NCBI GenBank assembly: GCA_016869715.1
Contig: VGDM01000012.1
Span: forward strand, 37,358 to 101,357
Origin: Alphaproteobacteria bacterium
GTDB taxonomy: Bacteria; Pseudomonadota; Alphaproteobacteria; Acetobacterales; Acetobacteraceae
Reading direction: 5' to 3'
DNA: 64,000 bases
A program made the position numbers and the translations under genes. Below, piece by piece: positions 23,401 to 31,971 of the stretch; positions within the stretch are counted from its first letter, which is position 1; each line of letters begins with the position of its first letter. The notes below the pieces were generated by a model. The model saw only the letters and a list, made by a program, of their open reading frames with translations, was not told where the DNA came from and did no database searches.

Positions 23401-24222
23401 TCAGGCGGCGGTCAGGCGGATGGTGCCGTGCAGCGCCTGGCCTTGGGCCAGCACGCGTATGGGCGCGGCGGCGGCCAGCGCGGGGCGATTGGGCGCATCT
23501 GGCATGTGGCTCACGGGCTCCACGCAGAGGATCGGCTGCGCTGCCGGGGCATAGACCTGCACACCCGAAGCGAAATCACCCGTGACGCTGAGCGTGATGG
23601 TGCCTGCGGGCGTCCTAAGACGTGCCGCGCCATCCCAACCGGTGAAGAAATTATCAAGCCCGATCAACCCAGCCTCGTCCGCCGCAATGCCATCGCAAGG
23701 CGTAAAGCTTTTCGGTAGCCCGCGCGCATCATGATTGGCGCGTTGCGTCGCTTTCAGGTGCAGCGATGTTGCAGCGCCGCGGATGAACCATGGATGCCAA
23801 CCCATGCCATAGGGCGCCGGCGGGGCACCTTCGTGACGCAAGGTCATTTCCATGACGACGCCAGCACCATCAAGCGCCACCAAAAGCTGCGCTGTGTAAT
23901 CGAAAGGCGCGAGTTGCACGCACTGTTGCAGCACCGCCTGATTAGTAGCGGCGCTGATCACCTCCCAGGGTAGATTGCGCGCTAAGCCATGAATGACAGT
24001 GCCTTCCGCCGCGCGATTGATCAGCATGACATGGTCGGCAATGCGCCCGCCATCCAACCGATTGGCCCAGGGCAGCATCCAGAAAGCGCCATAAGCGCCG
24101 GGATGGCGCGCGCCTTCTGGTGTTGGCACCAGCACATCACGCCCGCGCCATTGCAGGCGCGAAAAAGCGGCACCCTGTTCTGTGCAGATCAGCGCCTGCC
24201 AATCACCGTATCGCAGCTTCAT
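23401..24222 (-). CDS. Aldose 1-epimerase family protein
   Basis: A 273-aa galactose mutarotase-like fold. The conserved catalytic pair is visible as His78 in GTVIHGLARN and His143 in GMGWHPWF, with a C-terminal Glu in CVEPVSHMPD (~residue 240). Aldose 1-epimerases interconvert alpha and beta anomers. It overlaps the end of udh by ATGA, so in this operon it may supply the anomer that uronate dehydrogenase oxidises, or act on the aldarolactone it makes. Slightly shorter than GalM (~340 aa), like the YeaD/other subgroup. Cytosolic. Confidence 0.92.
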   Translation of the reverse strand: MKLRYGDWQALICTEQGAAFSRLQWRGRDVLVPTPEGARHPGAYGAFWMLPWANRLDGGRIADHVMLINRAAEGTVIHGLARNLPWEVISAATNQAVLQQCVQLAPFDYTAQLLVALDGAGVVMEMTLRHEGAPPAPYGMGWHPWFIRGAATSLHLKATQRANHDARGLPKSFTPCDGIAADEAGLIGLDNFFTGWDGAARLRTPAGTITLSVTGDFASGVQVYAPAAQPILCVEPVSHMPDAPNRPALAAAAPIRVLAQGQALHGTIRLTAA

Positions 24223-25058
24223 TCCGGTGCAAAATGATCCCGCGGCGATGGCGCGCTACGCGAATATTCAATCGCGGTATAAGCACCGCCCTGATAGCGT
24301 TCTGAAACGGGATCAGCCGTGATGCCTTCAAGCTCCGCCCGCCAAGCTTCCGCATTATCTTGCGGCACCCAGCCGATGCGCGCGCGATGATCCTCTCCCC
24401 AGTAGCCGGTTGGATTATTGGATTGGCCCCAAATCACCGCGTGGCCGGTTTTCTCCGCCAGCACACAGCATTCAATCAACCGCGTCAGATCGGGATAGGA
24501 CAGCCAGGTGGACAGCATGCGCCGATCCAAGGGCTTTGGTTGGCAGGAACCGATGCGGAGGTTTATATTCTCAACGCCATGCTTGTCCCAATACATCCGC
24601 CCCATTATTTCGCCATAAATTTTCGAAGTGCCGTAATAGCCATCAGGCCGGAAGGCGCAATCCGCATTCAGCTTGGCATCATTGCCGCGCGGGCGTTCAT
24701 GAAAACCGATGGTGTGGTTGGAACTGGCAAAAATCACGCGCGCGCCTTCGCGCCGCGCCGCTTCATAAACATGATACAGCCCGCGCAGATTGGGGCCGAG
24801 GATTTCCTCAAACGGGCGTTCCACACTCACGCCGCCGAAATGCAGAATGGCGCCGCAGCCTTCCGTCTGGCGCAGCAGCGCAACACCATCATTCAAATCA
24901 GCCTGTAAGAAGCGCGCGGATGGTGGCAGCGGATCGGGGAAGGGTGCGATATCCGTGAGCCGCAATTGCCAACCCAGCGCGCCGAGGCTTTGCGTAAGGT
25001 GTCGCCCCAGCGCGCCGGAAGCGCCAGTCAGCAATACTGGTTTGGTGGGCGCGGTCAT
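24219..25058 (-). CDS. udh: Uronate dehydrogenase-like NAD-dependent epimerase/dehydratase family protein
   Basis: A 279-aa extended-SDR enzyme. The nucleotide loop is TGASGALG (11-18), and the catalytic Ser112-113 (FASSNHTIGF) and Tyr142-Lys146 (DGYYGTSKIYGE) pair match bacterial uronate dehydrogenase, which oxidises D-glucuronate or D-galacturonate to the 1,5-aldarolactone. The following RIGSCQPKPLDRRMLSTWLSYPD is also typical. The ATG at 25058 with GGAGG upstream is chosen over the longer form to 25079, because it starts just after the DctM stop. It is coupled to the TRAP transporter upstream and to the aldose epimerase downstream, which fits uptake and first oxidation of a hexuronate. Confidence 0.9.
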   Translation of the reverse strand: MTAPTKPVLLTGASGALGRHLTQSLGALGWQLRLTDIAPFPDPLPPSARFLQADLNDGVALLRQTEGCGAILHFGGVSVERPFEEILGPNLRGLYHVYEAARREGARVIFASSNHTIGFHERPRGNDAKLNADCAFRPDGYYGTSKIYGEIMGRMYWDKHGVENINLRIGSCQPKPLDRRMLSTWLSYPDLTRLIECCVLAEKTGHAVIWGQSNNPTGYWGEDHRARIGWVPQDNAEAWRAELEGITADPVSERYQGGAYTAIEYSRSAPSPRDHFAPE

Positions 25059-25062
25059 CGCC

Positions 25063-26361
25063 TTAGCCTCCATAGCCAAGCAACAGGCGCGGCAGCGTCA
25101 GTGACATGGCCGGCCAATAGGTGGTGAGCAGCAGCACGAGCAGGATGGCGCCGTAAAAGGGCCAGATGGTGCGCATGACCTGTTCCATCGGAATTCGGCC
25201 TATGGCGCAGCCCACAAACAGCACCGCACCAACCGGTGGTGTGGTCAACCCCAGGCCGAGGTTCATCATCATCACCATGCCGAATTGAACCGGATCAACG
25301 CCAATCGCGGTGACAACGGGCAGAAAGATTGGCGTGGTGATCAGGATCAGCGCCGCCATATCCATCACGCAGCCGAGCAGCAATAGGCACACATTGATCA
25401 GTAGAAGAATGACGATGGGGTTGGCACTGATGGCGAGCATGCCTTCCGTCAGCAATTCCGGCAGGCGATACATGGCAAGCAACCAGGCAAAGGCTGTTGC
25501 CGTGCCAACCAGCAGGAACACCACCGATGTGGTGCGCACACTGGCCTTCACCGCAATCACGAAATCTGGCCAGGAGAGGTTGCGATAGACCAGCAACGTT
25601 ACCACCAGCGCCCAGATCGCACCAAAGGCCGCACTTTCCGTGACCGTGAAAACGCCGGACAGCACGCCGCCCAGAATGATCACCGCCGTCAGCAAGCCCG
25701 GCAGCGCGTCAACAAAAGTCCAGAACAAATGCCGGAACCCTGCCCAACCCTCAGAAGGATAGCCGCGCCGCACCGCCATGACATAAGCCGCAATGCCGAG
25801 GAAAAGGCACATGGTCATGCCAGGCACGATACCCGCGATGAACAGCGCACTCACGGAAATCCCACCACCCGCCGCAAGCGAATAGAGAATCATATTGTGG
25901 CTCGGCGGAAGCAGAATGCCGGCGATGCTGCTGGTGACGGTGAGCGAAACAGCGTAATCCACCCCATAGCCTTTGGCCTTCATCGCTGGGATCAGGATGG
26001 TACCAGTCGCGGAAGTATCCGCCACCGCCGAGCCGGAAATCCCACCAAACAGCATGGAGGTTGAAACATCCACCATGCCGAGGCCGCCGCGCATCCAGCC
26101 AACGCAGGCGGAAGCCAGCGACACCAGGCGCCGCGCAATGCCACCATGCAGCATGACCTCGCCAGCAAAAATGAAGAAAGGAATGGCGAGCAAAGAAAAA
26201 ATGCTCATCCCACTCGCCATTTGCTGAAAGGCAACAGCGGGGTTCAGCCCTTCATAGATGAAGCCCACAACAGCCGCGATGCCAAGGCAGAAGGCCACAG
26301 GCACGCCAGCAATGACTCCCAAGGCGAACACCGCAAAAATCAGGAAAAGCCCGGGTTCCAT
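25063..26361 (-). CDS. dctM: TRAP transporter large permease, DctM type
   Basis: A 432-aa integral membrane protein of the TRAP-T DctM family with about 12-13 hydrophobic segments. Recognisable family stretches are SLLAIPFFIFAGEVMLHGGIARRLV, FGGISGSAVADTSATGTILIP, LPPSHNMILYSLAAGG, and the C-terminal MMNLGLGLTTPPVGAVLFVGCAI. It drives Na+-coupled uptake with DctQ and the periplasmic DctP. ATG 26361 was chosen because it begins the usual membrane start (MEPGLFLIFAVFALGVIAG); the frame stays open upstream to 26448. It starts four bases after dctQ stops. Substrate inferred as a hexuronate from udh and from the DctP sequence. Confidence 0.95.
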   Translation of the reverse strand: MEPGLFLIFAVFALGVIAGVPVAFCLGIAAVVGFIYEGLNPAVAFQQMASGMSIFSLLAIPFFIFAGEVMLHGGIARRLVSLASACVGWMRGGLGMVDVSTSMLFGGISGSAVADTSATGTILIPAMKAKGYGVDYAVSLTVTSSIAGILLPPSHNMILYSLAAGGGISVSALFIAGIVPGMTMCLFLGIAAYVMAVRRGYPSEGWAGFRHLFWTFVDALPGLLTAVIILGGVLSGVFTVTESAAFGAIWALVVTLLVYRNLSWPDFVIAVKASVRTTSVVFLLVGTATAFAWLLAMYRLPELLTEGMLAISANPIVILLLINVCLLLLGCVMDMAALILITTPIFLPVVTAIGVDPVQFGMVMMMNLGLGLTTPPVGAVLFVGCAIGRIPMEQVMRTIWPFYGAILLVLLLTTYWPAMSLTLPRLLLGYGG

Positions 26362-26365
26362 CTGC

Positions 26366-26926
26366 CTATTCCAAAAACGCCGCGGCAGGGCCGCGTTTTT
26401 CCGGCGCTTCGGGCACAAAAATGTCGCGCAGCACTTGCTCCGCCGCAAACAGCGACATCAGCGCGCCGCCAACCAACATGGGCGCATAGGTCCAGCCCTG
26501 GCTGATGCCGAGCAAGGGGATGCGGAAATTCGCCACCATTTCCACCAATTCCCAGGACCAGATCGCCATGCCAAGGCCGAACAGACCGACCAGCGCATCA
26601 CAAGCCACCGCCATCCAGCGCTGCATGGCACCCGGCAAGGCCTCACGCAGGCCAAGCACGGAAAGATGAAAGCGTTCTCGCACACCCACTGCCGCCACTG
26701 GCATTGCGATGCACAGAATGGCGAGTGTCGCACCACGTTCGATCCAGGTTGGCGTATCATTCAGCACATAACGGCCAAAAACCAACCAGCCCATCATCAC
26801 CACAAGCGCGACCAAAGCCGTACCAGCAAGCGCTATGGTCACGCCCGCCAGCACATCTAGAAGGCGCGAAAATGCAGCGAGCGGCGCGGGCAGATCGCCG
26901 CGCCGCTGCGTTTCAGGCACGCTCAC
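26366..26926 (-). CDS. dctQ: TRAP transporter small permease, DctQ type
   Basis: A 186-aa four-helix membrane protein. Helices are visible at LLDVLAGVTIALAGTALVALVVMMGW, the conserved W-x-E/R region (DTPTWIERGATLAILCIAMP), and two further segments around VACDALVGLFGLGMAIWSW and YAPMLVGGALMSLFAAEQVL. These proteins join the large permease and are needed for its stability. The start overlaps dctP by four bases (ATGA) and it is followed four bases on by dctM, the usual dctPQM order. Function by family and context. Confidence 0.93.
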   Translation of the reverse strand: MSVPETQRRGDLPAPLAAFSRLLDVLAGVTIALAGTALVALVVMMGWLVFGRYVLNDTPTWIERGATLAILCIAMPVAAVGVRERFHLSVLGLREALPGAMQRWMAVACDALVGLFGLGMAIWSWELVEMVANFRIPLLGISQGWTYAPMLVGGALMSLFAAEQVLRDIFVPEAPEKRGPAAAFLE

Positions 26927-27924
26927 CGCGTTTCACGAATACGCTTCAGCAAATCCGCCATGCGCGGGGCAGATGCGTATTTGGTATAGACCGGTTCCAT
27001 CAGCGTCTGCCAGGGAGTACGATCAGCCACTTCGATTACGGAGGCACCGCCGGCTACTACGCGATCGCGTGAGGATTTTTCACGTTCCGCCCAAAGCTGG
27101 CGTTGCAGCGCCGCACTTTCACGCGCCGCATCGCGCAGGATGGCGCGCTCAGCCTCATTCAAGCGCTGCCAACGCTGCCGGCTAATGGCCAGCACTTCGG
27201 GCACATTGGAATGTTCCGTCATGGTGTAGAATTTCGCCACTTCGAAATGCCGCGTGCTTTCATAGGATGGCCAGTTGTTTTCCGCGCCATCAATCACGCC
27301 AGATTGAAGACTGGTGAAGACCTCACCAAAGGGCAGCGGCGTTGGGTTCGCACCCATGGCGCGCATGATGTCAATCCAAAGATCAGAAGTCTGCACACGG
27401 ATTTTCATGCCACGCACATCGGCCGGCGTACGTACCGGGCGGGTTGTGTAAAGGCTGCGCGCGCCCGCATCATACCAGGCGAGCGTGATGATGCCGATCG
27501 CTTCCAGATCGCGCGCGATATCCTCCCCAATCGCGCCATCCACGACGCGATGGCTATGGCCAACATCACGAAACAGGAAGGGCAGCGTCAGGATCGCGGT
27601 GGAAGGCGCCAGATTGTTCAGTGGCGAGAGATTGAAATTAGCAAAATCAATCGTGCCAAGGCGCATCTGCTGAATGGCCTCATCCTGCTGGCCAAGCTGC
27701 GCGGAATGGAAGGTGCGCATGCGAATGCGGTTATTGGTGCGCTGGCCGACCAACTCCGCAAAGCGGTCCATGCCGCGGCCATTCGGGTAATCGGCGGCGT
27801 GGATGTTCCAGCCGCGCCATTCCTGCGCCGAAACCTGGGCAGGCACGAATGCCATCAGGGAAAGCGCAGCGGCGGCAACAGCGCCTAGCAGGCCGCGGCA
27901 ACGGGGTTTTGAGAGCAAGGACAT
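26923..27924 (-). CDS. dctP: TRAP transporter substrate-binding protein, DctP type (probable hexuronate receptor)
   Basis: A 333-aa periplasmic receptor with a signal peptide (MSLLSKPRCRGLLGAVAAAALSL..., cleavage after VSAQ). ATG 27924 is preceded by GGAGGAGA; the open frame continues upstream into non-coding sequence. The carboxylate-binding Arg lies in GMKIRVQTSDLWIDIMRAMG, followed by GVIDGAENNWPSY and YTMTEHSNVPEV; this GAENN...EHS pattern is that of TRAP receptors shown to bind D-glucuronate and D-galacturonate. Together with udh, this supports uronate as the ligand, with medium confidence. First gene of the dctPQM-udh-epimerase operon, divergent from the amidase gene. Confidence 0.93.
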   Translation of the reverse strand: MSLLSKPRCRGLLGAVAAAALSLMAFVPAQVSAQEWRGWNIHAADYPNGRGMDRFAELVGQRTNNRIRMRTFHSAQLGQQDEAIQQMRLGTIDFANFNLSPLNNLAPSTAILTLPFLFRDVGHSHRVVDGAIGEDIARDLEAIGIITLAWYDAGARSLYTTRPVRTPADVRGMKIRVQTSDLWIDIMRAMGANPTPLPFGEVFTSLQSGVIDGAENNWPSYESTRHFEVAKFYTMTEHSNVPEVLAISRQRWQRLNEAERAILRDAARESAALQRQLWAEREKSSRDRVVAGGASVIEVADRTPWQTLMEPVYTKYASAPRMADLLKRIRETR

Positions 27925-28103
27925 GATGTCTCCTCCAGCCGGGCGGTCCTGGCCGCCCTGTTCTTCGGTGTGAGTGGCTGATCCTGAGCGGATGGGCGCT
28001 CCCCCGTCAATGCGAAAGGGTTCTGGACAGGTGGGGATTGGCCTTGGCCGCGCTTCCGGCCATGATTTCCACCGGAACCCTTCTGAGCACCGGATGCCGC
28101 CCC

Positions 28104-29453
28104 ATGCCCAAAATCGTGATTGAAGCCGCCGCCGCACTTGCTGCCGGGCACACCAGTTCCGCCGCTTTGGTCGAAGAAGCCCTGGCGCGCATCGCTGATC
28201 CCGCCGGTGAGGGCAGCCGCGCCTTCATGACAGTGCATGGGGAGGCCGCGCGCGCGACAGCCGCTGCGATGGATTCGCTCCGCAAGGCGGGCCGTGCGCC
28301 GAGCGCCTATGCCGGCATTCCAATCAGCGTGAAGGATTTGTATGATGAAGCGGGCATAGCGTCCCGTTCTGGTTCCGTGGTGCTGAAGAGCAGTGCGCCA
28401 GCGAAGCTGGATGCACCAACGGTGCAGCGCCTGCGCCGTGCTGGTTTTGTGGTGATTGGGCGGACCAACATGGTGGAATTCGCCTTTTCCGGTTTGGGGG
28501 TAAACCCGCATTATGGCACGCCGAAAAGCCCCTGGGATCGTGCGACAGGCCGCTTGCCAGGCGGTTCTTCTTCCGGCGCTGGCGTGGCGGTGGCGGATGG
28601 CATGGGCTTTGTCGGGCTCGGCACCGATACGGGTGGTTCCTGCCGCATCCCAGCGGCACTTTGCGGTGTTGTTGGCTGGAAGCCCACGGCGAAGCGTGTG
28701 CCGATTACGGGCATTTTGCCGCTATCACCTTCGCTTGATTCTGCCGGACCTTTGGCACGCAGCGTTGCGGATTGCGCGCTGATTGATGGCTTCATGGCGG
28801 GTGAGGAGAACCCCCTGCTACCCAAGCCCGTCACGCTGAACACACTGACCTTCGCCCTGCCGCGCGGCACCTATTTGACCGATAGCATGGATGGCCATGT
28901 CGCCGCAGCGTTTGAAACTGCCTTGCGCAAATTATCGCTTGCGGGTGCGCGCATCATTGAAATTGCCCTGCCGGAATTGACCGAAATTCCACAAGTCACC
29001 GCTGCCGGCGGCTTCCCGGCCAGTGAGGCTTTGGCCTGGCATCGCAGGCTGATTGCGGAAAAAGCCGATGGCTATGACCCGCACATCCTGAAGCGCATCC
29101 GGCGCGGTGAAGGCATGTCAGCGGCGGATTATGTTGATTTGGTCAATGCGCGCGCGCGTATCATTGCAAGTGTCGCGCCGCGCACCGCGCCCTTTGATGC
29201 GCTGATCTGCCCGACCTGCCCGCTGATCCCGCCCGCCATCGCTGAGGTGGAAGATGAGAAGGAATATAACCGCATCAATATGCTGCTGCTGCGGAATACG
29301 AGTGTCGGTAATTTCCTCGATCGCTGCGCGATTAGCCTGCCCTGCAACGCGCCGGGTGAAGCACCGGTCGGGCTGATGCTGACCGGCGCGCATGGTGCGG
29401 ATCAGCATCTATTTGCGGTCTCAGCGGCGGTTGAGGCGGTGCTCACGGCATGA
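28104..29453 (+). CDS. Amidase signature family amidase
   Basis: A 449-aa amidase-signature protein with a complete Ser-cisSer-Lys set: Lys77 (SVKDLYD), cis-Ser in GGSSSG (155-157) and nucleophile Ser179 in GTDTGGSCRIPAA. It hydrolyses amides in the cytosol, but the family includes indoleacetamide hydrolases, mandelamide hydrolases and GatA relatives; no GatB/GatC are near, so it is unlikely to be GatA. Start at ATG 28104 (MPKIVIEAAAALAAGHTSS); an ATG at 28038 would add 22 residues overlapping the TRAP promoter. It is divergent from the udh-TRAP operon and followed by the NUDIX pseudogene. Confidence 0.92.
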   Translation: MPKIVIEAAAALAAGHTSSAALVEEALARIADPAGEGSRAFMTVHGEAARATAAAMDSLRKAGRAPSAYAGIPISVKDLYDEAGIASRSGSVVLKSSAPAKLDAPTVQRLRRAGFVVIGRTNMVEFAFSGLGVNPHYGTPKSPWDRATGRLPGGSSSGAGVAVADGMGFVGLGTDTGGSCRIPAALCGVVGWKPTAKRVPITGILPLSPSLDSAGPLARSVADCALIDGFMAGEENPLLPKPVTLNTLTFALPRGTYLTDSMDGHVAAAFETALRKLSLAGARIIEIALPELTEIPQVTAAGGFPASEALAWHRRLIAEKADGYDPHILKRIRRGEGMSAADYVDLVNARARIIASVAPRTAPFDALICPTCPLIPPAIAEVEDEKEYNRINMLLLRNTSVGNFLDRCAISLPCNAPGEAPVGLMLTGAHGADQHLFAVSAAVEAVLTA

Positions 29454-29495
29454 CGGCGCCGCGTTTTGGGCAATTGCATGAGGGAATCGGTGGAT

Positions 29496-30075
29496 ATGTC
29501 GGACAAAGACGCAAGACTGGGCCGGCAAGCCGATTTCGGCCTTCCAAGCCCAGAACTCATACACCAGGAAACTGACTATGCGTCCCGCCACTTAGTGGTG
29601 ACCAAAAACCTTAAACGCATGCCGAATGGGCAGGAGGCAACTTTCTATCTTCGGCAGAAAAGTGATGTCACCGTTTGTCTTCCGGTGACGCGGGAAGGCC
29701 GCGTTGTTGTGGTTGAGGAATATCGCCATGGGCCAGGGTGCTGGCTATTTGAAATCCCTGGCGGTGATGTGGATAAGGATGAGAGCGCCGAAATGGCTGT
29801 AGCAAGGGAGGTTCAGGAAGAAACAGGTTAGGCGGGAGAAATTGTTCATCTCTGCTCGACCTGGATTTCAGCCTATCCAAATGCGCGCAAGCACATCTAC
29901 TTGATGCGCAACGCAGAAAAAGTCACCACCCCAGAAATGGCTGATGCTGCCCTTTTTCCGAGTGGCCGAAATATCTCGTGACGAATTGGACCTCATGCTC
30001 ACGGCGGGTGCGCTCACTGACCGTGACGCAGGATTGGCCTGCCTCAGAAAACTTGGCCTTATGAAAGTCGCTTAA
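29496..30075 (+). pseudogene. NUDIX hydrolase gene broken by an in-frame stop and a frameshift
   Basis: The first part encodes a NUDIX domain from ATG 29496 (MSDKDARLGRQADFG) with a complete box: GGDVDKDESAEMAV, then AREVQEETG. The next codon is TAG (29829-29831), just where the box needs a hydrophobic residue. The same frame continues sensibly as AGEIVHLCSTWISAYPNARKHIYLM, then a shift of one base near 29950 moves the sequence to a second frame (FFRVAEISRDELDLMLTAGAL...RKLGLMKVA) ending at TAA 30073-30075. The full product would be about 190 aa, an ADP-ribose-pyrophosphatase-like size. Two lesions argue for genuine decay; composition looks less GC-rich than the neighbours, by eye. Confidence 0.85.
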
Positions 30076-30092
30076 GGTTGGGTTTGCCAGCC

Positions 30093-30995
30093 TCAGCTCT
30101 TCTTGCCATCCCCCGGCAAGGCAATCCCCGTCAGCGCCTGCCAGACGCGAATGACAAAACCATCATCAGCACCACCCTGACCCATGGCGCGCGCGGCGGT
30201 GAAAAGCTGCTGCGCTTGCGCCGCGAGTGGCACCGGGAAGTTCAAACCCCGCGCCATGTCATTCACCAGGCCGAGGTCCTTCACAAAAATCTCCACCGCA
30301 CTGCGCGGCGCGTCATCGCCGGTCAATACACGTGCCATGCGGTTTTCGAACATCCAGGAATTACCCGCCGCACTGGTCACCACATCATAAAGCGCTTGCG
30401 GATCAGCACCGGCGCGAATGCCAAGCGCCATCGCCTCAGCCGCCGCAGCGATATGCACGCCAGCGAGCAATTGATGCACCACCTTCGCCGTGGCACCGAT
30501 GCCGATTTCAGACCCCAAGCGCCAGACTTTGGTGGCAATGGCATCAAATACCGGCGCGGCCTTGGCGAAGGCGGCATCACTGCCCGCGCCCATCACCGTC
30601 ATTTCACCCGCGCGCGCCTTGACCGTACCGCCCGAGACCGGCGCATCCAAATAGAGCAAGCCGGCAGCTTCAGCCTTGGCGGCCAAGGCGCGCGCCGCAT
30701 CCGGTGCCATGGAGGCGGAGGAAATCACCAAACCGCCCCTCGCCATACGCGGGGCAGCGCCATCCGGGCCAAAGACAGCAGCTTCGGTTTGCGCGGCATT
30801 CACCACCAACACGACCAGCGCATCCATGCCTGCCGGCAAATCGCTCGCCTTCGCCACTGCTGCGCCACCGGCGGCGCTGAATTCATCGCGCGCCGCCGCA
30901 CGGGGATCGCAGCCCATCACATCCGCCCCCGCGCGCAAAAGGCTGAGCGCCGCGCCCATGCCCATGCTGCCCAAACCAATCACCCCAACGCGCAT
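30093..30995 (-). CDS. L-threonate dehydrogenase-like HIBADH family oxidoreductase (LtnD-type)
   Basis: A 300-aa beta-hydroxyacid dehydrogenase. The Rossmann motif GVIGLGSMGMGAALSL starts the protein at ATG 30995. The segment GIGATAKVVHQLLAGVHIAAAAEAMALG and the later AAGNSWMFENRM and SAVEIFVKDLGLVNDMA match L-threonate 2-dehydrogenase (LtnD/DenD) better than classical HIBADH. In known pathways it oxidises L-threonate to 2-oxotetronate, then a kinase and aldolase act, but neither is in the window. It is downstream of a tiny membrane-peptide ORF, VOC and NHL proteins on the same strand, and is the last of that minus-strand run. Catalytic Lys is present in TAKVVHQ. Confidence 0.88.
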   Translation of the reverse strand: MRVGVIGLGSMGMGAALSLLRAGADVMGCDPRAAARDEFSAAGGAAVAKASDLPAGMDALVVLVVNAAQTEAAVFGPDGAAPRMARGGLVISSASMAPDAARALAAKAEAAGLLYLDAPVSGGTVKARAGEMTVMGAGSDAAFAKAAPVFDAIATKVWRLGSEIGIGATAKVVHQLLAGVHIAAAAEAMALGIRAGADPQALYDVVTSAAGNSWMFENRMARVLTGDDAPRSAVEIFVKDLGLVNDMARGLNFPVPLAAQAQQLFTAARAMGQGGADDGFVIRVWQALTGIALPGDGKKS

Positions 30996-31011
30996 CAGCA
31001 AAATCCCCTTT

Positions 31012-31098
31012 TCAAAAAAGCGCGCGCAGTATCTGCGCCAGCGCCGTAATCACCAGCAGCACCAGGACAATCTTCTGCAATTTATCCATTGATGGCAT
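31012..31098 (-). CDS. Candidate 28-aa membrane peptide (between VOC protein and LtnD-like dehydrogenase)
   Basis: A frame from ATG 31098 (or 31089) to TGA 31012 encodes MPSMDKLQKIVLVLLVITAL plus AQILRALF: a short Lys-containing start and one hydrophobic stretch of about 17 residues, consistent with a single transmembrane helix. An AAGG lies about ten bases before the ATG. It starts eight bases after the VOC gene stops and ends 16 bases before the LtnD-like gene, so an operon position supports it. No family is known to me. Confidence 0.45.
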   Translation of the reverse strand: MPSMDKLQKIVLVLLVITALAQILRALF

Positions 31099-31106
31099 GA
31101 CACACC

Positions 31107-31961
31107 TTATCCCGCGCGGAATGCCAAAATCACCCCATGCGCCGCCGCTGGCGCGACCGCAATGCCGCCACCTGGAATGACGCTAAAGGGCAGGCTGGCT
31201 TTCGTCAGGCAGGCTTGCGCGGCGGCAAGATCGGCAACAGTAATGCCAAGCGTCACCGGCCCGGCATCGGGCAGACCCGTCAGATCAAGCGCGCCGTAAC
31301 GCGCAGCCAGCGCAGCGCGGTTAAACACAATGATGGGCGCTGCGCTGGTCGGCACGTGCAGCACGCCATCACCCACGGCTTCCGGCTTGCTGTCCAGCAA
31401 TGTGGCGATGGCAGCGGCAACGGCGGCAGGATCAGCGGCCAAAACCTCAAGCCCCGTCAAGGCTTTTGCGGTATTGGCATGGGTCATGGTCCCAGGCACC
31501 CAGGTAGCACCAGGCGTCAAATGCTGGCAGGCAAAAATCCGCAAGCCAGGTGCGACAGGATCAACCAAATGAAACGTATTGAAGCGCGTTTCGGTGCGCG
31601 TACCATCCGGCATATCAACGGGCCGGCCAAAGCGCATCACCGGCATGGTCGGGATGCCGCGCGCTGCAACCTCGGCCGTGCCTTTCTCGGCATCATGCGC
31701 GCGCATGGCAATGGCGGTCATGCCTTCGCGCGTTTCCAGGACGGCGCGCCATTTCGCATTCGCTTCGGTCGGTGTCAGTACGCCCAGAATTTCGAAGTAA
31801 TCCTTCTCAAGCATCACGCAATTATTGCCAGTGCCCATATGCGCCGAATGCACGCCGCGCGGCGCCACCGTGAAACCGGCACGCGCGAAAGTCTCAGCGG
31901 CCTTGTCCAAATCCCTGACCAACACAATGCAATGATCAATGCCGCCGACATGTTCCAGCAT
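31107..31961 (-). CDS. VOC/glyoxalase-like domain protein
   Basis: A 284-aa protein with an N-terminal vicinal-oxygen-chelate-like module: GGIDHCIVLVRDLDKAAETFARAGFTVAPRGVHSAHMGTGNNCVML and then DYFEILGVLTPTEANAKW, with His/Glu positions that could bind a metal. The family is the glyoxalase-like (PF13468-type) set rather than classical GloA. The second half is Ala/Gly-rich and less conserved (GLPDAGPVTLGITVADLAAAQACLT resembles a further VOC-like strand set). Start at ATG 31961 with GAGGGAAACC upstream. It sits 10 bases after the NHL gene and upstream of the small membrane peptide. Substrate unknown. Confidence 0.85.
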   Translation of the reverse strand: MLEHVGGIDHCIVLVRDLDKAAETFARAGFTVAPRGVHSAHMGTGNNCVMLEKDYFEILGVLTPTEANAKWRAVLETREGMTAIAMRAHDAEKGTAEVAARGIPTMPVMRFGRPVDMPDGTRTETRFNTFHLVDPVAPGLRIFACQHLTPGATWVPGTMTHANTAKALTGLEVLAADPAAVAAAIATLLDSKPEAVGDGVLHVPTSAAPIIVFNRAALAARYGALDLTGLPDAGPVTLGITVADLAAAQACLTKASLPFSVIPGGGIAVAPAAAHGVILAFRAG

Positions 31962-31971
31962 GGTTTCCCTC

